64,000 nt of DNA, taken from Sordariomycetes sp. S80-01Y (taxonomy: Eukaryota > Ascomycota > Sordariomycetes). The stretch is taken from the NCBI GenBank assembly GCA_037042185.1, contig JAXQJY010000032.1, forward strand, positions 3,286,001 through 3,350,000, in the 5' to 3' direction. The notes under the pieces were generated by a model that saw only the letters and a list, made by a program, of their open reading frames with translations, was not told the DNA's origin and made no database searches. Both the position numbers and the translations under genes were made by a program. How positions within the stretch are numbered: the stretch's first letter is position 1; each line of letters starts with the position of its first letter. Shown here one piece after another: positions 42,427-53,663 of this stretch.

Positions 42427-42973
42427 GATGGGAGTCGGTCTGCGCAACCGGCGCGTGGCTCGGGAGAGTGGATGGGGTGGGATGTGGACTGGCGGTGCTT
42501 CCCTCTCAGCTCATCGAGTTGCGCGGCGTTGACGGGATCGTAGGGCGGGGGAAAGGGGAGACAGACGCAGACTTTTTGATGTTGTTTGATGAACGAGGAC
42601 AGTCCAAGGTCGAGGAGGACGGGCGCGTGTCGATGCCGGGACTGCAAGCCCGAGGTGTCGAGGATGGAGACGGGCCTGGGGGGCAGACGGCGAGCCTCGG
42701 GCCAGCGCCAGACTCGGCTTTCACGCGGACAGCGGGCGACGGTGGGTCCACCCCGTTGGTGCCAGTGGGAATGACGCACTCTGGCGCAGGGTCACGGTGT
42801 CTTTCATGTGGGGGAATTTTGGCGAGGGGATTTAGCATGTGATTCTGGATATTATTATGCGGCTCTCATCTCGGTCGAATGGGCCGTCTTCCAACTCTAG
42901 CCAATGTCACTGGTATACCAAGTAGTCGTTTATCCAACGCCATGCCGTGTCACATTAATCGTCAACATCAATC
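42427..42973. other. Intergenic: PMP4 promoter and 3' flank of the Pol X gene
   Basis: Short frames on both strands without support. Confidence 0.6.
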
Positions 42974-45373
42974 TCAGCACCATCGCTCGTGAGGTTCACG
43001 CCACCGAACGCCCAGCAGGTCGAAGATGCGCCTCTCATCCCGTCCCTCAAGCAGGTCCCCTTCTGGGGGCTTCTCCCGCCCGGCTCCGCGCGTCGTGTCC
43101 TTGTACAGGCCTCTCTGGTTGAGGCGCATGCCCTTCTTGCTCGCCAGCAGCCTCATGCTGCGGTTGAAGATGTCGTTGCCGGTGAAGTAGATGAGCGCGG
43201 CGCCGATCTCGGTCTCGGGCACGAGGAGGAAATCGACGCGGCGCCAGACGGGCACGTATCCTTTCGCTTCGTCAACGTTGATGCCGTCCGTCGGAGGCAG
43301 GATGCAGCAGCCGTGCCACTTGCTCCCTTCTCTGCCGGAGCGAGACGCTGCGAGACGGGCGACGAGGAACGAGGCGTCTTCCAGGCGCGAGACGAGCTCG
43401 TTGAGAAAGGGCATGAGATCCGCCGTAGTCGATGTCGCCGCCTTCGTGATGATGAAGTCGATGTCGCCTGAATCGTTTGCGCCACGGCGGTAGCTCCCTC
43501 CGATTATGATCTCGACCTGAGGGTCTATCTTGGACGCTGTACGCTTCACTACGCTGCCGAGAGCCTCCACTTCTCGCTTTGGGATCCGTCTAACCAGGTC
43601 ATCGTGATGGTCGACCCACACCCTCTGGTTCTCTGACAGCCTCGCCTTAGCCTTCAGATCAGCTAATGTCCTAAAACCCTGGGCGAGCCACTGCTGGGCC
43701 TGTCGGTTCCCAACGCCGTAGATCTGCAGGAACAGCTGCAGGCTCTTGCTCATGGGCTCGGCCTCGGCGTGTTCCAGCCGCTGTAGTCGATCCGTAGTCA
43801 CAATCTCTTCAATCTTCTGCGCTATGCGTGAGCCGATGGCGGGGAGACGGAATGCCTCCTCTTCGGTGGTGATCTTGACGTCCTGGCGCTTGAGAGTGGC
43901 GATGGCTTTGCGATATCCAAGCGTGCGCCAATGATCGTCGATGCGGTCGTAGTAAGTTGCCATCTGCTGGAGGATCTCGATAGTGCGGGCGTTTGGGTTA
44001 TCATGCCTGCTCGCAGCATCCTTCGAGGTCGCAGTGTTGCACGCGAAGCGCTCTTCAAAGGCGAGGTTCTTCTGCCTGGAAGACTTCTTCGCTCTGTTGC
44101 TGCGTTTCCGCTCTTCGTCTGAGCACGAGTAATCAGAGCCAGAGGAGTCACGGGCGAGGTCAGTGGTTTGTTTTGACTCGTCCTCGTCGTCTGCATCCAG
44201 AGGGAGATCTCTATACTCCTGCAACATGTCAATGTACTCAGAGAGCTCGTCGCCTTTGCTGCCCTGGTCTCCGCTGGCTTGGGCGGCTCTTCCATTTCTT
44301 GTGTTCGCAGACGAGAGGTCCGGCAGAGGCTGTCGCATAATCCCCGTTGGCGACGTATCAACAGGTCCGGCATCGACACTGCTCGACTCTGAACCTTGAG
44401 GAATTGGTGTCCCAGCAACTCGACTTCCCGGTGTAGATTCTTCGCTTCTGGTCGGCGTAGCCTTGGGCGGCACATAATCCCACTTTCTCGGGTTCCTCTG
44501 AGGCGGCTTCAGCTGCAACGATTTACTTGTATCCACTGAGCTAGGAGGGACCTCGCTCGCCGGTGGTCCGGGCTGGCGGGGCGGTTGTCCCGTGAGTTGA
44601 TATTTCCTCTGTGCAGGGTCCAAGACTGCTTTGAACATGATGCAGTCGATAGGATAGTCCTCGTTAACAACCTCGGGCGGGTGCTCCCTATCCGCGCCCG
44701 CGAGCATCCGCTCCACGTCGTTCCATTGCAGAGCCCTGTCCACCACGACGTGCGTGGCAGCCGACATGACCCGCGTCCAGGTAGCACCAAACTCCCTAGC
44801 CTTGTTGATCCTGATTCTGCGAGCCGGGGCGACGTCGTTGTCGGGGATGTAGAAGAAGGACAGATGCCCGAAGATCTGCTCCTCCTGGGGGCGCTCGACG
44901 GGTTCGGGTCCACGCTTCCTGCGCTTCGGCTGAACAGCGTGGCTCGGTGATTCTCTGGGATCGCTGATCAGACGCTTCAATGTTGGCATTGGAGTCTTTT
45001 CGCTTCTCTGCACAGCTCGGGCACTAGCTCGCGTCGAGTCGGGGACAACGGTCTCGTCCGACCGTGGTTCGCCGGCGCGGGACAGGGCATTGCTTCTTGG
45101 TCCTCCTATTAACACGTATGCGGGCGTGTTCTTGGTGCTGCTGGCGTTCCCAGAGTCAACACCGGGTGCTGATGATGTTCTCTTAGGCGTCTCCAGCCCA
45201 GGTGAGTCCTCCACGATACTAGCAGGCTTCTTCTTGCTAAGCCGTGGGCCGAAAAAGCTCCTACTGCGCTGTCGCGCTGCTAGTTCTTCCAGGTCGAAAT
45301 CATCGTCACCCTCGAGTATTTGCAAGCTCATGAATCTTTGGGCCTTCTCGGCCAAGGACGCGCTGGAGTCCAT
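42974..45373 (-). CDS. Family X DNA polymerase (Pol lambda / Pol4 type) with BRCT domain
   Basis: 799 residues, intron-free, from MDSSASLAEKAQRF. A BRCT-like domain lies at about residues 165-260 (IFGHLSFFYIPD... ATHVVVDRALQWNDVERML). After a Ser/Arg-rich linker the Pol X core begins: the 8-kDa dRP-lyase-like region (LQQMATYYDRIDDHWRTLGY), a helix-hairpin-helix (FLQIYGVGNRQAQQWL) and the palm with GGSYRRGANDSGDIDF. Catalytic aspartates are D637 and D639, with the third, D714, in RRVDFLLVP; YFTGND at 729-734 is the sugar-selecting segment. Such enzymes fill short gaps in base excision repair and end joining. The architecture fits Pol lambda/Pol4 rather than TdT. The protein is longer than yeast Pol4 (582 residues) mainly through the low-complexity linker. 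Confidence 0.93.
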   Translation of the reverse strand: MDSSASLAEKAQRFMSLQILEGDDDFDLEELAARQRSRSFFGPRLSKKKPASIVEDSPGLETPKRTSSAPGVDSGNASSTKNTPAYVLIGGPRSNALSRAGEPRSDETVVPDSTRASARAVQRSEKTPMPTLKRLISDPRESPSHAVQPKRRKRGPEPVERPQEEQIFGHLSFFYIPDNDVAPARRIRINKAREFGATWTRVMSAATHVVVDRALQWNDVERMLAGADREHPPEVVNEDYPIDCIMFKAVLDPAQRKYQLTGQPPRQPGPPASEVPPSSVDTSKSLQLKPPQRNPRKWDYVPPKATPTRSEESTPGSRVAGTPIPQGSESSSVDAGPVDTSPTGIMRQPLPDLSSANTRNGRAAQASGDQGSKGDELSEYIDMLQEYRDLPLDADDEDESKQTTDLARDSSGSDYSCSDEERKRSNRAKKSSRQKNLAFEERFACNTATSKDAASRHDNPNARTIEILQQMATYYDRIDDHWRTLGYRKAIATLKRQDVKITTEEEAFRLPAIGSRIAQKIEEIVTTDRLQRLEHAEAEPMSKSLQLFLQIYGVGNRQAQQWLAQGFRTLADLKAKARLSENQRVWVDHHDDLVRRIPKREVEALGSVVKRTASKIDPQVEIIIGGSYRRGANDSGDIDFIITKAATSTTADLMPFLNELVSRLEDASFLVARLAASRSGREGSKWHGCCILPPTDGINVDEAKGYVPVWRRVDFLLVPETEIGAALIYFTGNDIFNRSMRLLASKKGMRLNQRGLYKDTTRGAGREKPPEGDLLEGRDERRIFDLLGVRWREPHERWC

Positions 45374-45936
45374 CCCTCATGGTGAAAGGAAAGTTGCGTG
45401 TACGAACGCGCAGGGAAACAAGATCCAGCTCGCAGCATCAAGTCAGTCCAGGCACCGACAGCCTGACGCACGTGAGACCACTGAATTCCAGGCTAGAAGG
45501 CGAAGTTGAGGGCGTGAGCTTGACTCTGTGGAGTGAGGTGAAGAACAGCAGTATTAAGGTTGCCAGAGTGGGGTGCTGCCTGCTGGCGTGATGGCACGTC
45601 TGTTACCAGAACCGTGAGTTTTGCAACATGCGCCGCGGAGGACCTTCTCCGTCCCTCTCCAGGGCGCGTCACGAAGGCCAAAGTACAGACAGAGAGGAAT
45701 TGCAACAAATAGAAGTCTCCGAAACTCGGTCGTTCGACGATGATGATGATGAGTCTATGAACTGAACTACCCTCGGTGGGGCTTCAGAAGTGCGCCACGA
45801 CCTCAGTGCACATCCAAGGGCCGGCGAGGCCGGGTATCTATAGAGCAATAATATATCCAAGAATTATCCAAATCATGACGACTGCAGCCCAAGTAAATAC
45901 CAATAAAAGAAAGATCGCTTCTCGAATTCATGAACA
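45374..45936. other. Intergenic: Pol X promoter and 3' flank of the ammonium transporter gene
   Basis: No coding sequence supported. A short GATGAT run near 45739 is the only repeat. Confidence 0.6.
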
Positions 45937-47602
45937 TTACTGCGCATGCCCTGGCGGAGGCGCCGCAGGTCCCGAACCTCCGTACATCCGCCCATCCATC
46001 ATGGGCATGCCGTGCTTTTCTACTTGATGGAATGCCGAGGGATCGGCTGAGTATCGACTGCCGGCTTCTTGGTCGACGTCGGTGAGGACTTCGCGGGTGA
46101 GCTCCACGTAGTCGTAGGCAAACTCGCCAATCTCGGCGTCGTCGATACCTAGGATCTCTGCATCTTCTGAAGCCCGAATTCGCAGCCCAGGGATCAGGTT
46201 TAGGACGAACAAGATAATGCACGTCATGACAAACGAGTACGCTCCTCCCGCAAAGGAGTCAGCCAGCTGATGGGCCAGCTGGATCCAGTGGTGGTTCAGC
46301 CAGCCACCCTCGATGCGAGTCGTGCCGTCCAAGGCGGCGATGTAGTCGGCAGCGAAGAAGGCCGTGCAAATGTTACCCACCAGGCCGCCCACGCCGTGCA
46401 CAGCGAAAATGTCGAGCGCGTCGTCGATGCGCAGCAAGAACTTGAGCTTTGTCGCGTAGTTGGAAAAGGCGGCACCAAGAATCCCGAAGACCACCGCCGC
46501 CCACGGAGGGACGAAGCCAGAACCCGGGGTGATTGACACAAGCCCAGCAACAACGCCCGAGCAGAAGCCGACGGTTGACCATTTCTTCTCCAATCGGTAG
46601 TCCAGAATGCACCAGGTCATACCACCAACGCAAGCAGACAGGTTAGTGACCACGGCCGCCATGACCGCGCGCAGGTTCGCAGAGAGCGCAGATCCGGCGT
46701 TGAAGCCGAACCAGCCGACCCATAGGAAGACAGTGCCGACAACGATATGGGTGACATTGTGCGGCCGGTAGTTGAGCTCGTGCGTGCCGTGCCCCCTCCT
46801 CTTGCCCAGCATCATGGAATAAGCCAGCGCCGCCGAGCCGGACGCGATATGCACGGGCGTACCACCCGCAAAGTCCAAGCCGCCCATCTGGTTGGACCAC
46901 CCGCTGGGGTTCCAGGTCCAGCAGGCAATGGGATCATATACGACGGTGGCCCAGATGAACATGAAGATGACGCACGGCAGCATGCGGCCACGCTCCGCCA
47001 CGGCGCCGGTGGCCAGCGCAACGGTGATGGCGGAGAACATGCCCTGGTATACGGCGAAGAGCAGGTCGGGGATCTTGTCGGAGCCGACGGAGGGCCGCGC
47101 GAGGACGTTGATGAAGGCAAAGTTGCTCAGGTCACCGATGAAGGGGCCGGCGGAGTGGGAGAAGGTCAGGGAGTAGCCCCAGAAGAACCACTGGAAGCAG
47201 GTGACGCCTGCGGCCATGATGGAGAGCCATATCAGCGAGAGGGCGGACTTGCGACGGGCGAGGCCGGAGTAGAAGAAGCTGTGTCGGGTCAGTCTAGCTC
47301 TGGCATGGCACGGCGGCCGGGACGGATCGAGAACATACCCAACACCGGGGATCATGAGCAGCACAAGGCCGCTGGCGGTTATTATCCAAGCGATGTCGCC
47401 AGCCTAAGGGGGCGCAACAAGTCAGCGGCCACTCGAAGGCGCACCAATGCAGATAAGAGGGTTGTGAACATACGTTGTACCACACGTTGACATCAAAGTC
47501 AAGCGGATTGGCGCCCTGGGCTTCGGTGCCATTGTAGGGGACGTGGACGGTGTAATCGAGCGCATTGAGGTCGACGCCGTCGACTTGGTCGGCGCCGGAC
47601 AT
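45937..47602 (-). CDS. Ammonium transporter, Mep/Amt family
   Basis: Three exons (47474-47602, 47339-47403, 45937-47278; introns 70 and 60 nt) give 511 residues. The two small N-terminal exons encode the extracellular N-terminus and the first membrane helix (DIAWIITASGLVLLMIPGVG), joined to FFYSGLARRKSALS. About 11 membrane helices follow. The signature DFAGGTPVHIASGSAALAY and the later IFAVHGVGGLVGN carry the two pore histidines; the conserved Asp of helix V is in YDPIACW. The cytosolic tail holds ILGIDDAEIGEFAYDYVEL, the regulatory segment found in fungal Meps, and ends in a Met/Gly/Pro-rich stretch. It should import ammonium at the plasma membrane; subtype (high or low affinity) is not assigned. 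Ammonium permease genes are commonly under AreA control, which I could not show here. Confidence 0.96.
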
Positions 47603-50234
47603 GTTTGAGGATTCGAAGAGATGCGTGAGGATCGGGGAGGGGCGCTTCGAGGGCGCGCGGTTCGTATGCGGTTCCGGCGGAGGAGGTCTCGTGCGTGGCG
47701 TGGGGGGGCGCGCGGTGGCCGGGCGGGCGAAGAGCTGCCTACCTTACTACTAATACTAGCAGTATGTTACAGCAGCAGCGACATCAGGAGCGAGCGGTAG
47801 CGATAGGTTCAAAGAATCAATCGAGAGGAAGCATGACAGCGTACGGAGTACTCGTAGATGGAAAATATGAAAGATGGACGGCGGACGCCTGGACGTGGGA
47901 TCCAGAAGCTTAAAACAGCCCAACGGCGCCGGCCGGCCGGCGCCCTCATGGCACCCACAGCACCCACCACACCCACCAGCGGTGGCAGTGGCAGCGGCAG
48001 CCGCACTACTACAGTAGGTCTTGGTCTAGGCGAGACTGCTGCCAGACGGCACCCACTTGATTGACGTTGCATGGGGTGCGCCATCGTTGTGACTCGCGGC
48101 CGTGGGTGCCGCTAAGATTGATACCGACATGTCACTTTGTTTTCTACCCGTACGTTGCTTCAGGAGGTCCTCAGACCTAGGAGCAGAAGCAATGTTGCTG
48201 CGCGGCGCCTAGGCTTGTCCCCGTCGCACGATTCCAGTGGTGGTGGTCATCGCTCGCTGCCTCCAATGCCAGCGTTTGTAAGTCCCCTCTATCCATCTCG
48301 CCTTTCGCTTCTCAAGGAGCACGCGCAATCCGTACGGAAGCGAAGGTACTGCTCTTACCGGCATGAGTACTCGGTACAGGATACCTTGATCATTCCTAGG
48401 GACATTCGACTGCCAGGAGAGGACATGACCCCCAGTCCAATAATCGGCTGCAGGGGCTCAGAGTCAACAGCCACCTGCCTGTGCCTGATAAGAAGCATCA
48501 CTCTGTCGTACGTACTCCGTATGTGCCGCCCACCCCACACCAGAAGCAATGTGTAAGAGCATTCGCCAACACCACCTCAAGACGCGCCGCTGCTCTGATA
48601 AGGGCCAATCGCCGCTGCAACGCGACGTGAACCTTCCCATGCCCATAATCAGGAGGTCAACCACGTCTCATCTCTCAGGACTTGCTTTTTTGCGAAGAAG
48701 GAGGCAGCGGCCAATGTCTAATGACCGTATTCGAGTGAGACGGAGATGCTCTCTCGAGATCGTCCTTATCGCGGCAGGGGTCCCTCGACACATCAGACCG
48801 GGGTCTCGAGTGCACCTCGACCCTTCGTCCACCTCGCTGCCCCGTTCACGCTACAAATGAATATTCAAAGTTCGTCATAACTTGTCAACTGATAGTGCTA
48901 TCGTTCAGCCAACAAAGTCTCGCTCGCTCCTTATCGCCGGGAAGATCAGAGAGAGGAGAGACCGGTGACGGCACGGCAGGACCCTTCGTCTCCCGCCTCA
49001 AACCCCAACTGATAAGCGCCCCCACGTCCATTGGCTGCCGATCCTGACCTCGCTCACACGCGCCGTCAGCCTCTGAACTCTCCTGCTTATTAGTGACGGG
49101 CCGTCGAAGACATCATTTGGATTGTCTCCGGAGGGTGCTACTCAACTGCCGTTCGACTTCCCAAGGGCTGCAGCGTGGGTGTGCCATGTGTCTATCAAGA
49201 AGACCGCCGTCAGTCAGGGGAGCCGAGAGCGTTAGGGGTCCGGATAGGGCTGATTTCGCAGCAGCTTCAGAGACTGACAACATGAAATTATTACACCGAC
49301 AGGGTCTGGATAAGCCCAAATCTCTTGCCAAGCATGACCAGCCACTGGGCCATGTGTAGACTTACACGGGTTCCCACCCCGCATTGGGGAGGCCGTTGGG
49401 CCGGGCCCCTTTTCGCGCCGCTCTGGCCCGGACCCCTTCCCGAAGCTCGCGTGTCATCATGACATGGAGGCTCTGTGTCTATGCTTGTGCGCAGACCGAG
49501 CCCCCCCAGGTCGTGTCATGGCAGGGTGAAAAGCGCAAGTTCTCTGGCTTCATGTCGCCGGATATCCTAGTTCTAGTTCGCCCGTCAAGGTATGCTGATG
49601 CCTCGACTCCTGTGTTGCGCCCGCTACGACTCGTATGCTGTACGTTTGCGCGCAACAGGCTCGGATGCTGCGGCATGGCCCGAGTTAAATGGCCTTGGTC
49701 CGAATGAAGAAGCCGGGTTCCGTGACATGTGCTTCGAGGCCCATGGTTTACTGGATGTCATGACCTGGCTAGGATCAGTACTTAGGTGTGGTCGCAGACA
49801 AAGCAAGCACGTATTTTAGGGAAGGGGAAGTGCACAGAGCTTGTAGCGGTCTAGCGTGACTTGTTATACATTATACGTGCCCAGCGACCTATGTCTGCCT
49901 CTTTTCGACTATATGTACTCAACAATACCAAGTATAAACATTAAGACACAAGGCGGCCCGTGGCTCGCCAGATAAGAATGATACAGACCCTGGAAGTAAC
50001 CCCATCAAAACGGGCAGTGACCATGCCTCGTGATGAAACACCTTTTTTCAATAACCCAAACAAGCACCGTGGTGTACTTTACCGGGACCTTCCCATTTCC
50101 TAGTTCCCAAACGCGATCCTCGCCGGATTCGAGGGTTGCAGTGCGACGTTGTAATCAAACCCAGTATAACTCCATTCGCTCATGCTGTAGACTCCTTCCT
50201 TCGTGATATCAATACTTGTTCTCGCCATTACGGC
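47603..50234. other. Long gene-free interval upstream of the ammonium transporter gene
   Basis: 2.6 kb without a supportable gene; the best frames (48137-48556 +, 49384-49707 +) lack features. The CA/GGTGGC-rich stretch at about 47948-48005 is low complexity. Part must be the transporter promoter, part the 3' flank of the coiled-coil gene. Confidence 0.6.
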
Positions 50235-53200
50235 CTAGAGGCCGACGTTTCCCCGCAGCGTCTTGAAGCGGTCCTCGAAGGACTTGACCTGCTCGCCCTC
50301 GAGCACCTTCTGCAGGCGTCTCGTTTCGCGGACGGCGGCGTCGCGCTCCTCTTGCAGGTTCAATACCTCGACTTGAGCGGTGCTCATCCTAGTAATCACC
50401 TCTTGCATCTCCTTCTCGGTGTCGGCAAGGGCGTTCTCGAGCTCCAGCACCTTGGAGCGAAGGGTATCCATCTCCGCCTCCTCGTCGAATGAGGTATGAA
50501 TTAGGCGAGGAGACCCAGGGAACTTGGGTGCACCGCGTTCGAGCGCCGATGTCCTCTTTGGCGCCCTCAAGGCTGGAGATCGTAGGCTGCCCAAGTCCTT
50601 GCCGTCCATGCGACGCAAAGCTGCGTTGTTGGCGTCGCGCAGTGTGGCTATGTCCTCTTCGTGGCGCGTCACTCGGTCGTCCGATGCTGTCTGCGCAGCG
50701 ACGAGCTGGTCCTCCAGGCCTCGGAGGCGCTCCATTAGATGCGTAATGCGGTCATTATTAGCCTTGCGATCCGCATCGCCTCGCGCAACGGCATCAGACA
50801 GGCGGTATCTCAGCTCCGTGTTCGCATTGAGTTGTTGGTGAACTTGCGAAGCGAGCTGCTCGACTTGCTGAGCAGATTCCAAGAGCTCGTCGGCAAGGGC
50901 ACGCTCAGCCTCGACGCTCTTCACCTCATTGGTGGACAGGCTATCGAAACGGCCGTTGAGCGCGTCAATCTCCTTCTTGGCCCCGTCCCGCTCTGTCACC
51001 GCCACGGAGAGGGCCTTCTCCAGGCGCTGCATGGCGTTGTGCGTCTTCTCATCTGATGCGACGCCGGACTCGAGCGCCTTGATGCGCTCAAGAGACTCGC
51101 TGTAGGCAGCTTGTAGCTTCTGGTAAGCGTCGTTGAGCGACTCTGAGGTGATGGGGGCGGCGGAGCCGCTGCTCGAACCGCTCGACCGGGCGAGAGTCTC
51201 GGGGATGAGGATGTCCTTCTCATTCAGAAGCTCGCGCAGGGAGGCGATCTCTCCCTCGGCCCTATCAAGATCCATCTTAAGGCCACTAAGACCCTTCTCG
51301 ACTTGCCACTTTTGCTCGAGGGCATCCTCGGCTCGCCGCCGCAGGACATTGACCTCTGTTCGAAGATTCATGATCTCGCGCTCGAAGCCCCCTCGCTTTG
51401 TCGGGCCTGCTATCAAGCGGTCACGCTCCGTCTCAAGAAGGTAAATGCGCTTTTGGTTCTCGCGGTTCTGGAACTCCTGGCGCTCAAGAAGGTTCTTCAA
51501 TGCACCATGGAGGGCGTCTCGTTGCGCCTCGACGTCCTTGAGGCGTTCTGCAAGTGCTTCTCGTGATTCGGCTTGCCCGTGACCGGTCTTAACGCTGTTG
51601 GACCTGGACAAGCCCATGGGCGCTCTTTGGCTGCGCATGCCAGTTGCGATGGAGTTCGATCTCGACAGACCCCCTGACAATACTCTAGATGCGCGGGAGG
51701 GTGGGTCAATGATAGAACCACGGCGAAGAGTGCTGTTCTCCTCCTTAAGGTTTTGAAGTTCCTGCTGCATCTTGCTTGATTCGTAGGTGAGGTTGGCGTA
51801 TTCGGCAGCTTCAGCCTCGAGCCCTTCCACTCTAGCGCGAAGCTGAGGGACGACCTCGTCGCGAAGGTTGTCGCGCTCATTGCAGGCGTCGTGCAACTCA
51901 CCTTTAAGGGCCGAGAGGAGGTCTTCGAAGTTGTCCTTCGATGATCGCTCAGCTGACAGCTTCCTCCTGTAGTCCTCCAAAGTATTTTCTAGATCCCTTA
52001 CTCGCTCGTTGGCGTCAACGTTGTTCATAGCCGCGAGGTCAACGTGGGACGCGCGCTCAGCTAGATTCTTGATCTGCTGGTCAAGCTCCTTGCGCTTCGT
52101 GCGCTCATCTTGCAGCTTGTTCGTAAGTTCCAACCTTATCGATGCCTTTTCTTGCTCCGACCTCCTCTGGACCTTTTCGATCTCGTCGCGCGAGTTTTGA
52201 TCCGTCTCGCTCACCTTTGCAGAGCTGTACCCAGAATCGGAGAAGTAGTCGCTCGTCCGCTTACTAGGCGGCTGGGCGTTGGTGCTCTGTTCTTGCAAGC
52301 GGTCGACTAGATCCTCGAGATCCATCTCCCGCCGGATAGAGGCCGCCAGCTCAGAGCTGATGGCCTTCAGTTCCTCTTCCATCTCTTCCAAGTGCGCGTA
52401 CGAATCGTAGTTAGATGGCGGTGGTGTGGACAAGTAGGATTCGCAGTACCCAAGGGCGTTCGCTGAGGCGTCATTGGCTTTACCGTGGGACAAAGAGCTG
52501 TTGGCGGTGGTGTGTGGCGTCTCATTGGCCGTCCCTTTCCGCGAGGGCGTATGCGGCGAGGGTATCGACGAGAAATCCGTGACGGACGGTGATGGATTGC
52601 CCCAGCCGAAAAACGCGGCGAAGGGCGAGGTGGCGCCGCTTGGGCTCTTTGGTAAGGGTTTATTGAGTTGGGCAGACGAAGGTGATTCAGTCTCGCCGCC
52701 GCCGGCTGCGTCTTGGTCTGACGATGTATCGACGACCGTTTGTAATTGTAGATGAGGTGGTGTAGCTTTCGATGCGAACATGGGAGGCGGGGGGTCGTAT
52801 CTACTCAAGTGATCGGAATACGTAGAGTCGTCGTCCGCGTCTCCACGACGGTCCTCTATGATGGTAGTGGGTGTAGCGACAGGACCACCGTCTGGTGTAG
52901 GGTCCCCGTATAGGTCGTCGTAGATGGACAAGACGTCGGACTGGGATCCTGATTGTCTTTTCTCGGTATATGTCGTCGACGGAATGTTTCGCGTGTCGGC
53001 AAGGCCCGCGGTGGAATCCAGCTCTCCGTCCGAGGGTCTAATCACGGTTAGCAATCCAGCGCTTGATTGACGGCGAATGGGCATGTGCAAAGGTTGGAAT
53101 GCTAAGTGCGGGCACTCGAAACTAGGCAGGGATAAGACTTACTCGTCCACCCGAGGTGACACCTTTGCGGAGGAAGGGTACTCGTACAAGGTAGGGCTGT

Positions 53201-53663
53201 CAACGGAGCCGGACCTGGAGAACCTGTGATCCGGCTTGGGGAGGTCGATGTGCGACGGGACCGTGGAGCCGGAAGCTTGGGAGAAGCGGGCTGCAAAGGG
53301 TGAGGCCGCAGAGGATAGAGGCTTCCTCTTGATGTGGTTCAAGGAGGAACGAGGGGTGGTGGCGGACGACGGCGAGGTCACAGGCGATGTAACGGGCTTG
53401 CTTACTGCTGATACAACGTCGGTAGTGTGCGAGCGGACGAGTGCGTGGTGGTGTGGCAGGTGACGGTTCGTGGTGGCAGCAGAGAGAGGCCGGGGTACAT
53501 CAGACGAAGCAGAGACAGTATCGGTCTCGAACTGCTGGCGAGAGGCTTGGTCGTGGTCGGGAGAGGGCGCGGGCGAGGGCGAGCGGATCGACATGTCGTC
53601 CTGAGGACCGGCAGCGCCAACGAGAGGCCTTTCAGCAGGAGGCCCTTGGACGGTTGATGCCAT
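50235..53663 (-). CDS. Large coiled-coil protein, conserved in Pezizomycotina, function unknown
   Basis: Two exons (53143-53663 and 50235-53037) give 1107 residues; the 105-nt intron has a GTAAGT donor, a GCTAACC branch and a TAG acceptor. The first 370 residues or so are Ser/Pro/Thr-rich and disordered. From about residue 390 to 1060 the protein is a nearly continuous coiled coil (EEMEEELKAISSEL, LEKALSVAVTERDGAKKEID), interrupted near the middle by a Ser/Arg segment in which LSRSNS occurs twice. The strongest block is ALKNLLERQEFQNRENQKRI to EDALEQKWQVEKGLSGLKMD, which I recall as conserved across filamentous ascomycetes without a known role. Start chosen at MASTVQG; frame continues upstream without conserved character. 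Likely a scaffold or cytoskeletal protein; that is inference only. Confidence 0.8.

Noticed and set aside
40218-45373. RAD17 and Pol X nearby as a DNA-repair cluster
   Set aside because: They are 9 kb apart with five unrelated genes between them; nothing indicates joint regulation.
46747-47490. 247-codon plus-strand ORF over the ammonium transporter gene
   Set aside because: Antisense shadow of conserved membrane helices, with no domain or splice signals of its own.
47801-49015. HGATAR (AreA/GATA) sites upstream of the ammonium transporter, e.g. 47801, 48486, 48596, 48890, 49010
   Set aside because: AreA control would be plausible, but about three such hexamers per kilobase are expected by chance on two strands, so the count is not evidence.
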